A stretch of 64,000 bases of DNA from positions 1 through 64,000 of the forward strand of contig JAHEGI010000005.1 of assembly GCA_024639785.1 (NCBI GenBank), read 5' to 3'. Both the position numbers and the translations under genes were made by a program. The notes under the pieces were generated by a model. The model did not search any database and was not told the DNA's origin. It saw nothing but the letters and a program-made list of their open reading frames with translations. The DNA is from Cryomorphaceae bacterium. GTDB lineage: Bacteria > Bacteroidota > Bacteroidia > Flavobacteriales > Schleiferiaceae. Positions 35,987 through 44,010 of this stretch are shown here, piece by piece. How positions within the stretch are numbered: the first letter of the stretch is position 1; every line of letters begins with the position of its first letter.

Positions 35987-36639
35987 GCGATAAGAATGTA
36001 AGATTGAAATAGAGCAAGCACGATAATGGTCAACAAAAAGCTATCAAATCGGTCCAAGAACCCGCCGTGTCCCGGCAGAAATACCCCAGAGTCCTTGACG
36101 TCGGCTAAGCGTTTAAACTTAGATCCTAGGAGGTCACCCACTGGAGCGGTGAACACCACGACTAAGGGAAAAAGCCACGCATAGCGGGGCCAGGTACTTG
36201 GTTCGAGATACGAAGAAATCGGACCGTCCATTTGGACGAGATATGCAGAGCCAATGAGCAGGGTGAATACGGCGCCCGAAATGGCCCCTTCCCACGTTTT
36301 TTTGGGAGAGAGGAGGGGGGCTAGTGGCGTTCGGCCAACCAAGCGACCGCCGACGTAGGCCATCGAGTCACTAAGCCAAATCAACAAAAAAGCTGAAAAG
36401 AGGATGAAGCCACTGGTGTCTTCCCATGTATCAATGATTTGATAGGTCGACCAGCCAGCTAGAAAGGTATACGCGAGGCCCAGGCCGCGTTGCTGAACGC
36501 TGAGCTTGGACATTTGGATAAACTCCCATGCCACGCCCAAGAGGGGAAGGCTGAGAATATAAGGGGACCAAGGGCGGCCATTGCAAATCCAAAAGATTGC
36601 GAGCGCATAGACGGCTCCCCAAAGGCTGCGCTGCATCAT
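35983..36639 (-). CDS. cdsA: phosphatidate cytidylyltransferase
   Basis: Makes CDP-diacylglycerol, the precursor of all membrane phospholipids, in the inner membrane. It has 218 residues, shorter than the E. coli protein, with about six TM helices. The CDP-diglyceride synthase signature is complete: SKFKRLADVKDSG followed by LPGHGGFLDRFDS. LIWLSDSMAYVGGRLVGRTPL is also conserved. It overlaps the LUD-domain gene and psd by 4 bases each. Confidence 0.95.
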   Translation of the reverse strand: MMQRSLWGAVYALAIFWICNGRPWSPYILSLPLLGVAWEFIQMSKLSVQQRGLGLAYTFLAGWSTYQIIDTWEDTSGFILFSAFLLIWLSDSMAYVGGRLVGRTPLAPLLSPKKTWEGAISGAVFTLLIGSAYLVQMDGPISSYLEPSTWPRYAWLFPLVVVFTAPVGDLLGSKFKRLADVKDSGVFLPGHGGFLDRFDSFLLTIIVLALFQSYILIA

Positions 36640-37268
36640 GAGTTTTCCGGGAATAATGGATCCTCCAAGAGAAAGAAGTACAGGTGGCGACCTTTGTTTG
36701 GATCCACTTTGGCCTGCATGACGCTTTCATCCATCTTTCCCTTGAGGGTAATAATAGCTCGCGGACGTTGTTCGCGGTGCGATTTGTTGATGGCGGCCAT
36801 GCCGTCCGAAAGACTATTGACGACTTGGGAGACGCGGGCAAAAACGATGTGAATGCTCGGCAGTTGGGCAAATTTTAGCCCGGCCGTTTGCAAATCTGAA
36901 ATCATGATACCGCCCGTTTGGGCAATGGCCGCATGACAGCTCGAAGCCATGGCGGTTGCTTCCAAGGGGTTGTCCTTGACGACCGTCAATCCGGCGTCTT
37001 GAAACCAAGGAATTAATCCTGATTCAGGAACAAAAAACTGATTTTGGCCACATTCCTTGGCCGCCGCCGCCAAGTTGCTCACAATTTCTTCCGGGCTACC
37101 ACAGTAGACAAATAGACCCCCGCCGTCAGTGAACTTTTTGACAAAGAGCAAGTCGACTGGATCGTCAGCCTTGGCAAGATACTTTCCAGCGTTCTCAGCT
37201 CCCTCAGAAACAGAATGTTCTGGGGCGCCACTGAGAATGGAGAGAAGTTTTCCGAAGAGTCCGGCCAT
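36636..37268 (-). CDS. LUD-domain protein (LutC-like)
   Basis: A 210-residue cytoplasmic protein with a LUD domain (PF02589): GLFVYCGSPEEIVSNLAAAA, a central SSCHAAIAQTGGIMI and C-terminal IHIVFARVSQVVNSLSDGM. Related LutB and LutC proteins belong to iron-sulfur L-lactate dehydrogenase complexes, but no LutA or LutB is nearby and no Fe-S cysteines are visible. Its constant position between ftsH and cdsA in Bacteroidota, here with a 4-base overlap with cdsA, hints at a membrane-lipid or quality-control role (inference). Confidence 0.82.
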   Translation of the reverse strand: MAGLFGKLLSILSGAPEHSVSEGAENAGKYLAKADDPVDLLFVKKFTDGGGLFVYCGSPEEIVSNLAAAAKECGQNQFFVPESGLIPWFQDAGLTVVKDNPLEATAMASSCHAAIAQTGGIMISDLQTAGLKFAQLPSIHIVFARVSQVVNSLSDGMAAINKSHREQRPRAIITLKGKMDESVMQAKVDPNKGRHLYFFLLEDPLFPENS

Positions 37269-37301
37269 AGGTCCTAAAATTCCCCGGAAAATTAGTGAAT
37301 C

Positions 37302-39431
37302 TTAGTCGTTTCCTTGTGGGATTTCTGGATTCTCTTCCGTCAAATTTTCAGCGTCCTCCTCGGCAGCGATCGGGTCGGCTGAGGGCACCGTCGGGGCGGC
37401 CTCTTGTGGAGTTTCACTCACCGTTTCGATGTCACTTTCAAGGTCTGTGGTCGCATTTTCTTTGGCGCTGTCCAGGGCGGCTTGCACTTTTTCCTCCGCG
37501 GTCAACCAGGGGCGCTTTCCGAAAATCCCTTCCAAATTCTCTTTGAAAATGACTTCATGCTTCAAAAGTTCTTCGGCTAGGCTGCTCAACTTGTCCTTGT
37601 TCTCGCGCAAAATCTGCTTGGCACGCGCGTACTGACCTTCGATGATGGTGGAAATCTCCTCATCAATGAGTTGGGCTGTTTTTTCGCTGTAGGGCTTATC
37701 AAACTGATACTCACTTTGACCACTCGAATCATAGTAGGTAATGTTGCCTAGCTTCTCGTTGAGGCCGTAGATCGTGACCATCGCTCGTGCTTGCTTGGTG
37801 ACTTTTTCTAAATCACTCAAAGCCCCGGTGGTGATCCGTCCAAACATGACTTCCTCGGCCGCTCGCCCGCCCATGGTCGCGCACATTTCGTCCAACATTT
37901 GGTCTGTTGAATTCAACTGACGCTCCTCTGGAAGATACCATGCAGCACCGAGTGAGCGTCCTCGGGGCACGATGGTAACTTTTACCAAGGGGGAGGCATG
38001 CTCAAGTAACCAACTCACCGTGGCGTGGCCTGCCTCGTGGTAGGCGATGACTTTCTTCTCCTCAGGCGTGATGATTTTATTCTTCTTTTCAAGTCCGCCA
38101 ATAATGCGATCTACCGCGTCGAGGAAATCTTGTTTTTCTACCGCTTGTTTGTCCTTTCGGGCAGCGACAAGCGCAGCTTCGTTACACACGTTGGCGATGT
38201 CAGCACCTGAGAATCCAGGGGTTTGTCGAGCTAGGAACTCGACGTCAACATCTTCCCCTAGCTTGAGGGGTTTAAGATGGACTTCAAAAATCTCTTTTCG
38301 CTCGGTGAATTCAGGCAAGTCCACATAGATTACCCGATCAAATCGTCCTGCACGCATGAGGGCGCGGTCCAAAATGTCAGCGCGGTTCGTTGCGGCCATG
38401 ACAATGACATGCTCATTTGTGCCAAAGCCATCCATCTCTGTCAAGAGCTGGTTCAAGGTGTTCTCGCGTTCGTCATTTCCGCCGCCAAAAGCATTTTTAC
38501 CCCGCGCACGACCAATGGCGTCGATTTCATCGATGAAGATGATCGCAGGAGATTTTTCCTTGGCTTGTTTGAATAAGTCGCGTACCCGGCTGGCACCCAC
38601 CCCCACAAACATTTCGACAAAATCAGACCCGCTGAGCGAGAAGAATGGGACTTTGGCTTCTCCCGCAACGGCCTTGGCCAAAAGGGTTTTACCTGTTCCC
38701 GGAGGGCCACTTAAAAGGACTCCCTTGGGGATTTTACCACCCAGGTTGGTGTATTTTTTTGGGTTCTTGAGGAAGTCGACGACTTCAAGTACCTCGTCCT
38801 TAGCGCCTTCCATGCCAGCGACATTTTTGAAGGTGACACGGACTTCCGCGTCGGCATCGAATACTTGAGCGCGGGATTTTCCAATGTTAAAGATTTGGCC
38901 ACCGGGTCCACCAGCCCCACCGCCACCCATGCGGCGCATCATGAAGAACCAGAAGACTGCGATTAAGGCAAAAGGAATGATCCATGAAAGAATCTCGGTC
39001 CAGTAATTGGGCTCGTCTTTGTATTCCACATTCAATTGCCCATTGGAGGCAACCCATTCTGGGTGGCTCCCGTAGAATTGGTTAAGATTTTCATTGAAAA
39101 TGTCGGCAGGCATTTCGAAATGAAAATGCGGACCACTGTTGGGGGCATCGTTGAATCCTGACGTAGCGAGGTCCTTGTAGGCTTCATTCTTGGCCAGGGT
39201 GTCGGGCTGAATGTAGAGATAGACCTCTTTTTTATTGACCACTTTGACTTTGTCAATGTGGCCTGCCTGGACTTTACTTGTCAGGTCATTAAAGTTGGAC
39301 TCCTGCGCCGTGGCGCTGTAATTGGCAGAAACAAAATTCAATGCCAACAGGCTACCGAATACAGCGAGGTAGATCCAGTTTAAACTGAACTTAGGCATAT
39401 TGCCTTTTTTCTGGGGAGGTTTTTGACTCAT
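37302..39431 (-). CDS. ftsH: ATP-dependent zinc metalloprotease FtsH
   Basis: An inner-membrane AAA+ protease of 709 residues that extracts and degrades membrane and regulatory proteins. TM helices are near residues 16-34 and 147-165, with a periplasmic domain of about 110 residues between. A Gly-rich linker ([12 protein letters not shown]) precedes the AAA domain. Walker A is GPPGTGKT (242-249), Walker B is [14 protein letters not shown] and the arginine-finger region is [20 protein letters not shown] (split). The zinc site is HEAGH (465-469). The long acidic C-tail ([19 protein letters not shown]) is typical. It lies 10 bases after rsfS. Confidence 0.98.
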   Translation of the reverse strand: MSQKPPQKKGNMPKFSLNWIYLAVFGSLLALNFVSANYSATAQESNFNDLTSKVQAGHIDKVKVVNKKEVYLYIQPDTLAKNEAYKDLATSGFNDAPNSGPHFHFEMPADIFNENLNQFYGSHPEWVASNGQLNVEYKDEPNYWTEILSWIIPFALIAVFWFFMMRRMGGGGAGGPGGQIFNIGKSRAQVFDADAEVRVTFKNVAGMEGAKDEVLEVVDFLKNPKKYTNLGGKIPKGVLLSGPPGTGKTLLAKAVAGEAKVPFFSLSGSDFVEMFVGVGASRVRDLFKQAKEKSPAIIFIDEIDAIGRARGKNAFGGGNDERENTLNQLLTEMDGFGTNEHVIVMAATNRADILDRALMRAGRFDRVIYVDLPEFTERKEIFEVHLKPLKLGEDVDVEFLARQTPGFSGADIANVCNEAALVAARKDKQAVEKQDFLDAVDRIIGGLEKKNKIITPEEKKVIAYHEAGHATVSWLLEHASPLVKVTIVPRGRSLGAAWYLPEERQLNSTDQMLDEMCATMGGRAAEEVMFGRITTGALSDLEKVTKQARAMVTIYGLNEKLGNITYYDSSGQSEYQFDKPYSEKTAQLIDEEISTIIEGQYARAKQILRENKDKLSSLAEELLKHEVIFKENLEGIFGKRPWLTAEEKVQAALDSAKENATTDLESDIETVSETPQEAAPTVPSADPIAAEEDAENLTEENPEIPQGND

Positions 39432-39441
39432 CGTTTAAATA

Positions 39442-39798
39442 TCAGCTCGGGATTGCCGTAATGTGGGCATCTCCCCATAATCCTTCAATGTCATAAAACT
39501 CACGGGCTTCCCGCTGGAAAACATGGACAACCACATGGACATAATCCATTAAAATCCACTCTGACTCCTGCGCACCCTCGATGTGCCATGGACGTTCTTC
39601 GCATTGGTCGCGCAATCGCTTTTCCACGGAGCCCGCCAAAGCAGATACCTGGGTGGAAGATTGTGCTTCGGTAATGATGAAGTAATCACAGACGGCATTT
39701 TCAAGATGCTTCAAGTCCAATACGACTGTATTTTCGCCTTTCACATCAGAAATGCCTTCTAAGGTTTCAAGAACAATGGGTGGGAATGCGTTTTTCAT
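39442..39798 (-). CDS. rsfS: ribosomal silencing factor RsfS
   Basis: A 118-residue protein that binds L14 on the 50S subunit and blocks subunit joining under starvation. The family pattern is VLDLKHLENAVCDYFIITEA, then QVSALAGSVEKRL, WHIEGAQESEWILMDYVHVVVHVF and a terminal FYDIEGLWGDA. It heads the conserved rsfS-ftsH-LUD-cdsA-psd unit and is divergent from birA, with CATCTTTG (39848-39855, minus strand) as a weak promoter candidate. Confidence 0.96.
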   Translation of the reverse strand: MKNAFPPIVLETLEGISDVKGENTVVLDLKHLENAVCDYFIITEAQSSTQVSALAGSVEKRLRDQCEERPWHIEGAQESEWILMDYVHVVVHVFQREAREFYDIEGLWGDAHITAIPS

Positions 39799-39924
39799 TC
39801 AGGGGATTCGCCTTTATTCGGCGTTTTTAATGGACAGAATACTAAACAACAAAGATGCCATCCAAGTTCTCTTCGATCTACCTTCCGTCGTGAAGGAATC
39901 TTTTTTGACCGAAATTGCCCCCAA

Positions 39925-40635
39925 ATGTACATCAAGCGCCTGCATTACAAGGAGATAGACTCTACCCATGCCTTTGCGAAACGCGAAGAGAAGTCCCTGG
40001 ATGCCCGTGATTGGACTGCCATTTCGGCAGACAATCAGTCGCAGGGCCGCGGCCAAGGGGCGAATGGGTGGCAGGATGTTGCCGGACACGCCTTCTTGTG
40101 CACCCTGTTGAGTCCGGAAAAAAACTGGTCTGCGGAGGAAGTCATGCAGCGCCATTTGGCTACCGCCGTAGTAGTTTGCGAGCACTTGAGTCCTTTGGCT
40201 GAACATCCCCTGGGGATAAAATGGCCCAATGACATCTACCTACAAGGAAAGAAGTTGGCTGGAATCTTGACAGAAGCGCTCTGGGAGGGATCGCATTGCC
40301 GTCGCTATATCGGGAGTATGGGGGTCAATTTGACCTCTGCTCCTGAAGGCTGTGCCTATCTCGGAACGGAACTCTCCGTCGAAACTATCCGCGCCGCGGT
40401 GCTGCAGGCATGGGCGGAAACCCTGGACCATGGGATGCAAGATGCCGTGGATCGGTTTAATGCGCTGTTAATTCATCGCGGAATGGGGCGATGGAGACGT
40501 ATCCATTCGGAAGAAGTCCAAACATTGCACTGTTTGGGGGTAGATCGTTTTGGTCGAATTGGGTTGGAGGATGCCCAAGGGCTATGCCATTGGTACCACC
40601 ACGGTGAAATCCAGTGGGTTTCAGAACGAACGTAA
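39925..40635 (+). CDS. birA: biotin-[acetyl-CoA-carboxylase] ligase, catalytic type
   Basis: Attaches biotin to carrier proteins such as AccB. It has 236 residues and lacks the N-terminal DNA-binding HTH of E. coli BirA, so it is not a repressor. The biotinyl-AMP loop is QSQGRGQGANGWQD (GRGRxGR-like). GIKWPNDIYLQGKKLAGILTE contains the conserved KWPND. A C-terminal SH3-like domain is present. The ATG at 39925 is the first in-frame start. The downstream pyrE gene is convergent, 31 bases away. Confidence 0.93.
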   Translation: MYIKRLHYKEIDSTHAFAKREEKSLDARDWTAISADNQSQGRGQGANGWQDVAGHAFLCTLLSPEKNWSAEEVMQRHLATAVVVCEHLSPLAEHPLGIKWPNDIYLQGKKLAGILTEALWEGSHCRRYIGSMGVNLTSAPEGCAYLGTELSVETIRAAVLQAWAETLDHGMQDAVDRFNALLIHRGMGRWRRIHSEEVQTLHCLGVDRFGRIGLEDAQGLCHWYHHGEIQWVSERT

Positions 40636-40666
40636 TGTCTGAGAAACTCGGGCCGAAAATCGAGCG

Positions 40667-41308
40667 CTATTTGCCCCAGCTTTCGGGATCTTGGCGCCAT
40701 TGGGCCAAGGTCTTGGCTTCCTGAGCATTTAGGGTGTTTCGCCCTTCAGCTACCTGTAATAGATGGGCGTAATCACTTAACGTGAATAGGCTACAGTTTT
40801 TTTCGGTAAAGGCATCTACCGCTTTTTGGAAGCCATAGGTGAAAATGGCTCCCATACCCAAAACATTTGCCCCTACTTCGCGCAGTGCATCGACGGCTTG
40901 GAGTGAGCTCATTCCTGTGGAGACCAGATCTTCGATGACGACCACGCGGGCATTGTTGGCGAGCTGGCCTTCAATAAGATTTTGACGGCCATGGCCCTTT
41001 GCCGATGCGCGAACGTAGACCATGGGAAGGTTCAACTCTTGAGCCACCAGTGCGGCCAAGGCAATTGCTCCGGTGGCGACTCCAGCGATCACCTCGACGG
41101 TAGGATGTTGTGTCTTAATGGTTTGGGCCATCTGTTCGCGCAAATAGGTGCGAACGGTCGGATGCGAGAGGGTGACCCGATTGTCACAATAGATCGGAGA
41201 CAGAATACCTGACGCCCAGGTGAAAGGTTGATCAGGACGAAGTTCAATCGCCTTAATTTGCAGTAATAATTCGGCGAGACGTTTGGCCGTATCTGACTCA
41301 TTTACCAT
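40667..41308 (-). CDS. pyrE: orotate phosphoribosyltransferase
   Basis: Makes orotidine monophosphate from orotate and PRPP in pyrimidine synthesis. It has 213 residues. The PRPP-binding motif is VVVIEDLVSTGMSSLQAVDAL. The N-terminal FTWASGILSPIYCDNRVTLSHP and the basic VRASAKGHGRQNLIEGQL loop are typical. The ATG at 41308 is four bases from TACTTTTG and shares bases with the Nudix start (41307-41309); an extension to 41323 would cover the promoter and is rejected. It converges on birA. Confidence 0.96.
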   Translation of the reverse strand: MVNESDTAKRLAELLLQIKAIELRPDQPFTWASGILSPIYCDNRVTLSHPTVRTYLREQMAQTIKTQHPTVEVIAGVATGAIALAALVAQELNLPMVYVRASAKGHGRQNLIEGQLANNARVVVIEDLVSTGMSSLQAVDALREVGANVLGMGAIFTYGFQKAVDAFTEKNCSLFTLSDYAHLLQVAEGRNTLNAQEAKTLAQWRQDPESWGK

Positions 41309-41735
41309 GACGCAAAAGTACAACGATATTTCGCTGACTGCAGCCGGAGGCTGGGTGGAAAATGGCTTTGGCGAAGTCCTTTGGATTTATCGCTTGAAGA
41401 CCTGGGATTTACCTAAAGGAAAGTTGGAAAAGGGCGAAAACATTGAGGATTGCGCCGTGCGGGAGGTTGAAGAAGAATGCGGGCTTTCGGGACTCCAGCT
41501 AGGGGTTAAGTTGACCGAAACCCGGCATGAATATGACCAAAATGGACAGCATTTTGTCAAGACAACGCACTGGTACCACATGACAGTGCCTGGTCGCCCG
41601 AAACTGTCTCCACAAACCGAAGAGGGGATTGAGTGGGTTCGATGGGTCGAACGCCATGAATGGGAGAATCAACTGAAAGAGAGTTACGCCACGATACAGG
41701 AGGTGGCGGCTGCAGCGATGCAGCGAGGAATCTAG
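41307..41735 (+). CDS. Nudix hydrolase
   Basis: A 142-residue Nudix-fold hydrolase. The Nudix box is complete: GKLEKGENIEDCAVREVEEECG, matching GX5EX7REUXEEXGU. The N-terminal SLTAAGGWVENGFGEVLWIYR and KTWDLPKGK match the MutT-like group common in Bacteroidota, but the roughly 60-residue N-terminal part often present there is absent. The substrate, a nucleoside diphosphate linked to X, is unknown. Its start overlaps the divergent pyrE start by two bases, and its stop overlaps the convergent coaD stop by four bases. Confidence 0.88.
   Translation: MTQKYNDISLTAAGGWVENGFGEVLWIYRLKTWDLPKGKLEKGENIEDCAVREVEEECGLSGLQLGVKLTETRHEYDQNGQHFVKTTHWYHMTVPGRPKLSPQTEEGIEWVRWVERHEWENQLKESYATIQEVAAAAMQRGI
41313..41320 (-). 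promoter_or_regulatory. TAnnTTTG -7 element for pyrE (leaderless geometry)
   Basis: TACTTTTG on the minus strand followed by CGTC and the pyrE ATG. The four-base spacing places the predicted transcript start at the start codon. The element lies inside the first codons of the divergent Nudix gene. Confidence 0.6.
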
Positions 41736-42196
41736 GGATTCAATCGAACAGCATTCGGGACGAAGCGTCGATAGTCGCCGTTATTTTTGATCACATCTCG
41801 AACAATGCTGGACGAAATGAAGGCCCAACGCGCAGAAGTCAATAAAAAGACGGTCTCCAACTCGGGCATCATTTCGCGATTGGCCTGAGCGATCGCCTTT
41901 TCAAATTCGAAATCGGCTGGGTTCCGCAATCCTCTGAGAAGGAAATTAGCGCCTGATGTCTTGGCAAAATCCACTGTAAGACCTTGGTAGGATACCACCC
42001 GAATGTTGGGGTGATCGGTGAAGGTTTCCTTCATCCACTCCATGCGCTGCGCAAGCGGAAATAGATAGTGTTTTTCCGCATTTTCCCCCACGGCTAAAAT
42101 AATCTCGTCAAAGAGGGGAATCGCTCGTTCCACGATATTGACGTGGCCCAAGGTGATGGGGTCAAAAGATCCCGGGAAAAGTGCGATTCGAGGCAT
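41732..42196 (-). CDS. coaD: phosphopantetheine adenylyltransferase
   Basis: Adenylates 4'-phosphopantetheine in coenzyme A synthesis. It has 154 residues, normal length. IALFPGSFDPITLGHVNIVERA has the T/HxGH nucleotide motif. The later LLRGLRNPADFEFEKAIAQANR and ISSSIVRDVIKNNGD are the remaining signatures. It overlaps the ddl C-terminal codons by 35 bases, an unusually long overlap that suggests coupled translation. Confidence 0.97.
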   Translation of the reverse strand: MPRIALFPGSFDPITLGHVNIVERAIPLFDEIILAVGENAEKHYLFPLAQRMEWMKETFTDHPNIRVVSYQGLTVDFAKTSGANFLLRGLRNPADFEFEKAIAQANREMMPELETVFLLTSARWAFISSSIVRDVIKNNGDYRRFVPNAVRLNP

Positions 42197-43175
42197 CAGA
42201 TAGGGCTTGTTGAGCGACCAAGGTAGTAAATTCTGTGAGGGAGGTGCCCCGAGCCCCTAGCTGTTTGGGTAGGATGCTTTCGGCGCTCATGCCTGGAACC
42301 GTGTTGATTTCAATGAGGACCGGCAGGCCCTCCGCGGGGAGGATGAAGTCGGCACGACAGAAGCCGGTTAGGCCCAATCCTTCATATACTCGCTTGGTCA
42401 AAAGTTCAATGTGTCGAGCAGATTCTTCAGAAATGCGGGCTGGTGTAATTTCTTCAGACAACCCTTCATATTTCGCAGCGAAATCAAAAAAGGCCTTTTT
42501 GGGGACAATCTCTGTGATGCCTAAGGTTTCGACTCGATTGTTTAGTCGAACAACGCCACAGCCTACCTCAATGCCCAAAACGCCTTGTTCAATGACTATG
42601 GCCTGGTCTTCTACCGCGGCAGCTTCTAAGGCGGCACCCAGCTCCTCTGGAGAGGTGATTCGACTCACGCCATAGCTGGATCCGCTGCGGCAGGGCTTGA
42701 CAAATAAGGGATACTCCATGAGTTCTAACGCTGGAAAAAGGCTTTCCGCAGGCACCCCGGCAGAGGTCCAAATGGCCGGAGCAACGGGGACTCCGAGGCG
42801 GGTGACCACCCCATTGGTCCATGCCTTGTGAAAAGTCAGTGCAGACGCGGCAGGACTGCACGAAGTATAGGGGATCCCAAGGGCCTCCCAAGTGATGGCT
42901 AAGGTGCCATCTTCGCCCGGATGGCCGTGAATGAGGTTGAAAATGAGATCAATCTTTTGGCTGGAACCTTGATGTAAAATATGCATCTGACTGGGGTCGA
43001 ATCCCACCGGTTCACCGTGTTCGTCTTGGGCCGTCCAACCTTCTTTGGACAAGGTCAGTCCATAGGCCTCAAACAAAGAGCGATCCAGGGCGCGAAAAAC
43101 CGCTTCACCACTCTTGACGGAAATCCCATATTCACTGGAATATCCCCCCATAACTACAGCAACTCGTGTACGCAT
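42162..43175 (-). CDS. ddl: D-alanine--D-alanine ligase
   Basis: Makes the D-Ala-D-Ala dipeptide for peptidoglycan. It has 337 residues with an ATP-grasp fold. AVVMGGYSSEYGISVKSGEAV (N-terminal), LIHGHPGEDGTLAITWEALG, PLFVKPCRSGSSYGVSRI (P-loop-like) and VLIEINTVPGMSAESILPKQ are conserved. The ATG at 43175 follows TATCTTTG by four bases. The final 12 codons are shared, in another frame, with coaD. Confidence 0.96.
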   Translation of the reverse strand: MRTRVAVVMGGYSSEYGISVKSGEAVFRALDRSLFEAYGLTLSKEGWTAQDEHGEPVGFDPSQMHILHQGSSQKIDLIFNLIHGHPGEDGTLAITWEALGIPYTSCSPAASALTFHKAWTNGVVTRLGVPVAPAIWTSAGVPAESLFPALELMEYPLFVKPCRSGSSYGVSRITSPEELGAALEAAAVEDQAIVIEQGVLGIEVGCGVVRLNNRVETLGITEIVPKKAFFDFAAKYEGLSEEITPARISEESARHIELLTKRVYEGLGLTGFCRADFILPAEGLPVLIEINTVPGMSAESILPKQLGARGTSLTEFTTLVAQQALSDASNRTFPGIF

Positions 43176-43179
43176 ATCT

Positions 43180-43187
43180 CAAAGATA
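43180..43187 (-). promoter_or_regulatory. TAnnTTTG -7 element for ddl-coaD (leaderless geometry)
   Basis: TATCTTTG on the minus strand, exact consensus, four bases (AGAT) before the ddl ATG. It is back-to-back with the rightward element at 43211-43218. Confidence 0.6.
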
Positions 43188-43210
43188 GCGGGTGGTGCAA
43201 AGCAGTTGGC

Positions 43211-43218
43211 TATTTTTG
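43211..43218 (+). promoter_or_regulatory. TAnnTTTG -7 element for the PASTA-T9SS cargo-rluD unit
   Basis: TATTTTTG, exact consensus, six bases before the ATG at 43225. The transcript would begin at or within a few bases of the start codon. Confidence 0.55.
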
Positions 43219-43224
43219 CAGGAG

Positions 43225-44010
43225 ATGAAACTGATTTTATTTCTCAAAAGCAAGACTTTTTGGATGAATGCTTTGTTGGCACTCATCTTCTTTTCCGTCT
43301 TAGGCCTGAGCGCCAATTGGATCCTCAAAGGGATTACAGGACACGGCCAAGTGCAGGTGGTTCCTGATTTGACGGGCCTAAGCTTTGAGGAAGCCCAAGA
43401 GCGCATTTCTAACAGCGGGCTCGTAGTCGAAGTACTGGATTCCACGGTGTATTTTGCCAAAATGGACCCAGGAACAGTGGTGGATCAATATCCCATGCCT
43501 GGAGCCACGGCAAAAGCGGGTCGTATTATTGAATTGACAATCAACCGCCGCCGACCCGGTCGTGTCGCCCTGCCGATGCTTGTAGAGCGCACGCTTCAAC
43601 GCGCAGAGTTAGATCTTACTTCGCGCGGATTGCGGGTAGGTCGGATCACCTATGTGCCCGATTTGGCAGAAGGATTAGTCCTCTCAGTGAGTGCCGGAGG
43701 CGTCACTTTGGCGGAAGGAAGTCAAGTTCGGAAGGGGACTGCGGTTGATTTAGTCGTAGGCAAGCGCTCAGGACCACCCACCCATGCCGTTCCAAATCTT
43801 TTGGGCATGCGCTTTGGCGAGGCCAAGGCCATTTTACAGCTCAGCGGCTTGCGCATTGAATGGGTAGAAGGCGATACGTCGAACGCTGCTTTGGTTGTTC
43901 ACCTCCAACTCCCCGAGGATTCGCAAGGAAGCTTTGTGACGCATAAAAATGGGATAGTGCGCGTTTGGATAGGTGAGGAGCACCTCCTTCAAGCCAATGA
44001 TGAACAGTAA
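43225..44010 (+). CDS. membrane-anchored PASTA-domain protein
   Basis: A 261-residue protein with one N-terminal TM helix (NALLALIFFSVLGLSANWIL) and three extracytoplasmic PASTA repeats: VQVVPDLTGLSFEEAQERI, ALPMLVERTLQRAELDL and AVPNLLGMRFGEAKAILQ. PASTA domains bind peptidoglycan or muropeptides in Ser/Thr kinases and PBPs; here there is no kinase or transpeptidase domain. The neighbour ddl also serves peptidoglycan synthesis, which supports a cell-wall role (inference). The stop overlaps the next gene by 14 bases. An in-frame start at 43192 precedes the promoter and is rejected. Confidence 0.85.
   Translation: MKLILFLKSKTFWMNALLALIFFSVLGLSANWILKGITGHGQVQVVPDLTGLSFEEAQERISNSGLVVEVLDSTVYFAKMDPGTVVDQYPMPGATAKAGRIIELTINRRRPGRVALPMLVERTLQRAELDLTSRGLRVGRITYVPDLAEGLVLSVSAGGVTLAEGSQVRKGTAVDLVVGKRSGPPTHAVPNLLGMRFGEAKAILQLSGLRIEWVEGDTSNAALVVHLQLPEDSQGSFVTHKNGIVRVWIGEEHLLQANDEQ

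Noticed and set aside
40240-40700. Small frames opposite birA (for example 40473-40700 on the minus strand).
   Set aside because: They lie within a gene with a clear biotin ligase fold and show no independent coding signals.
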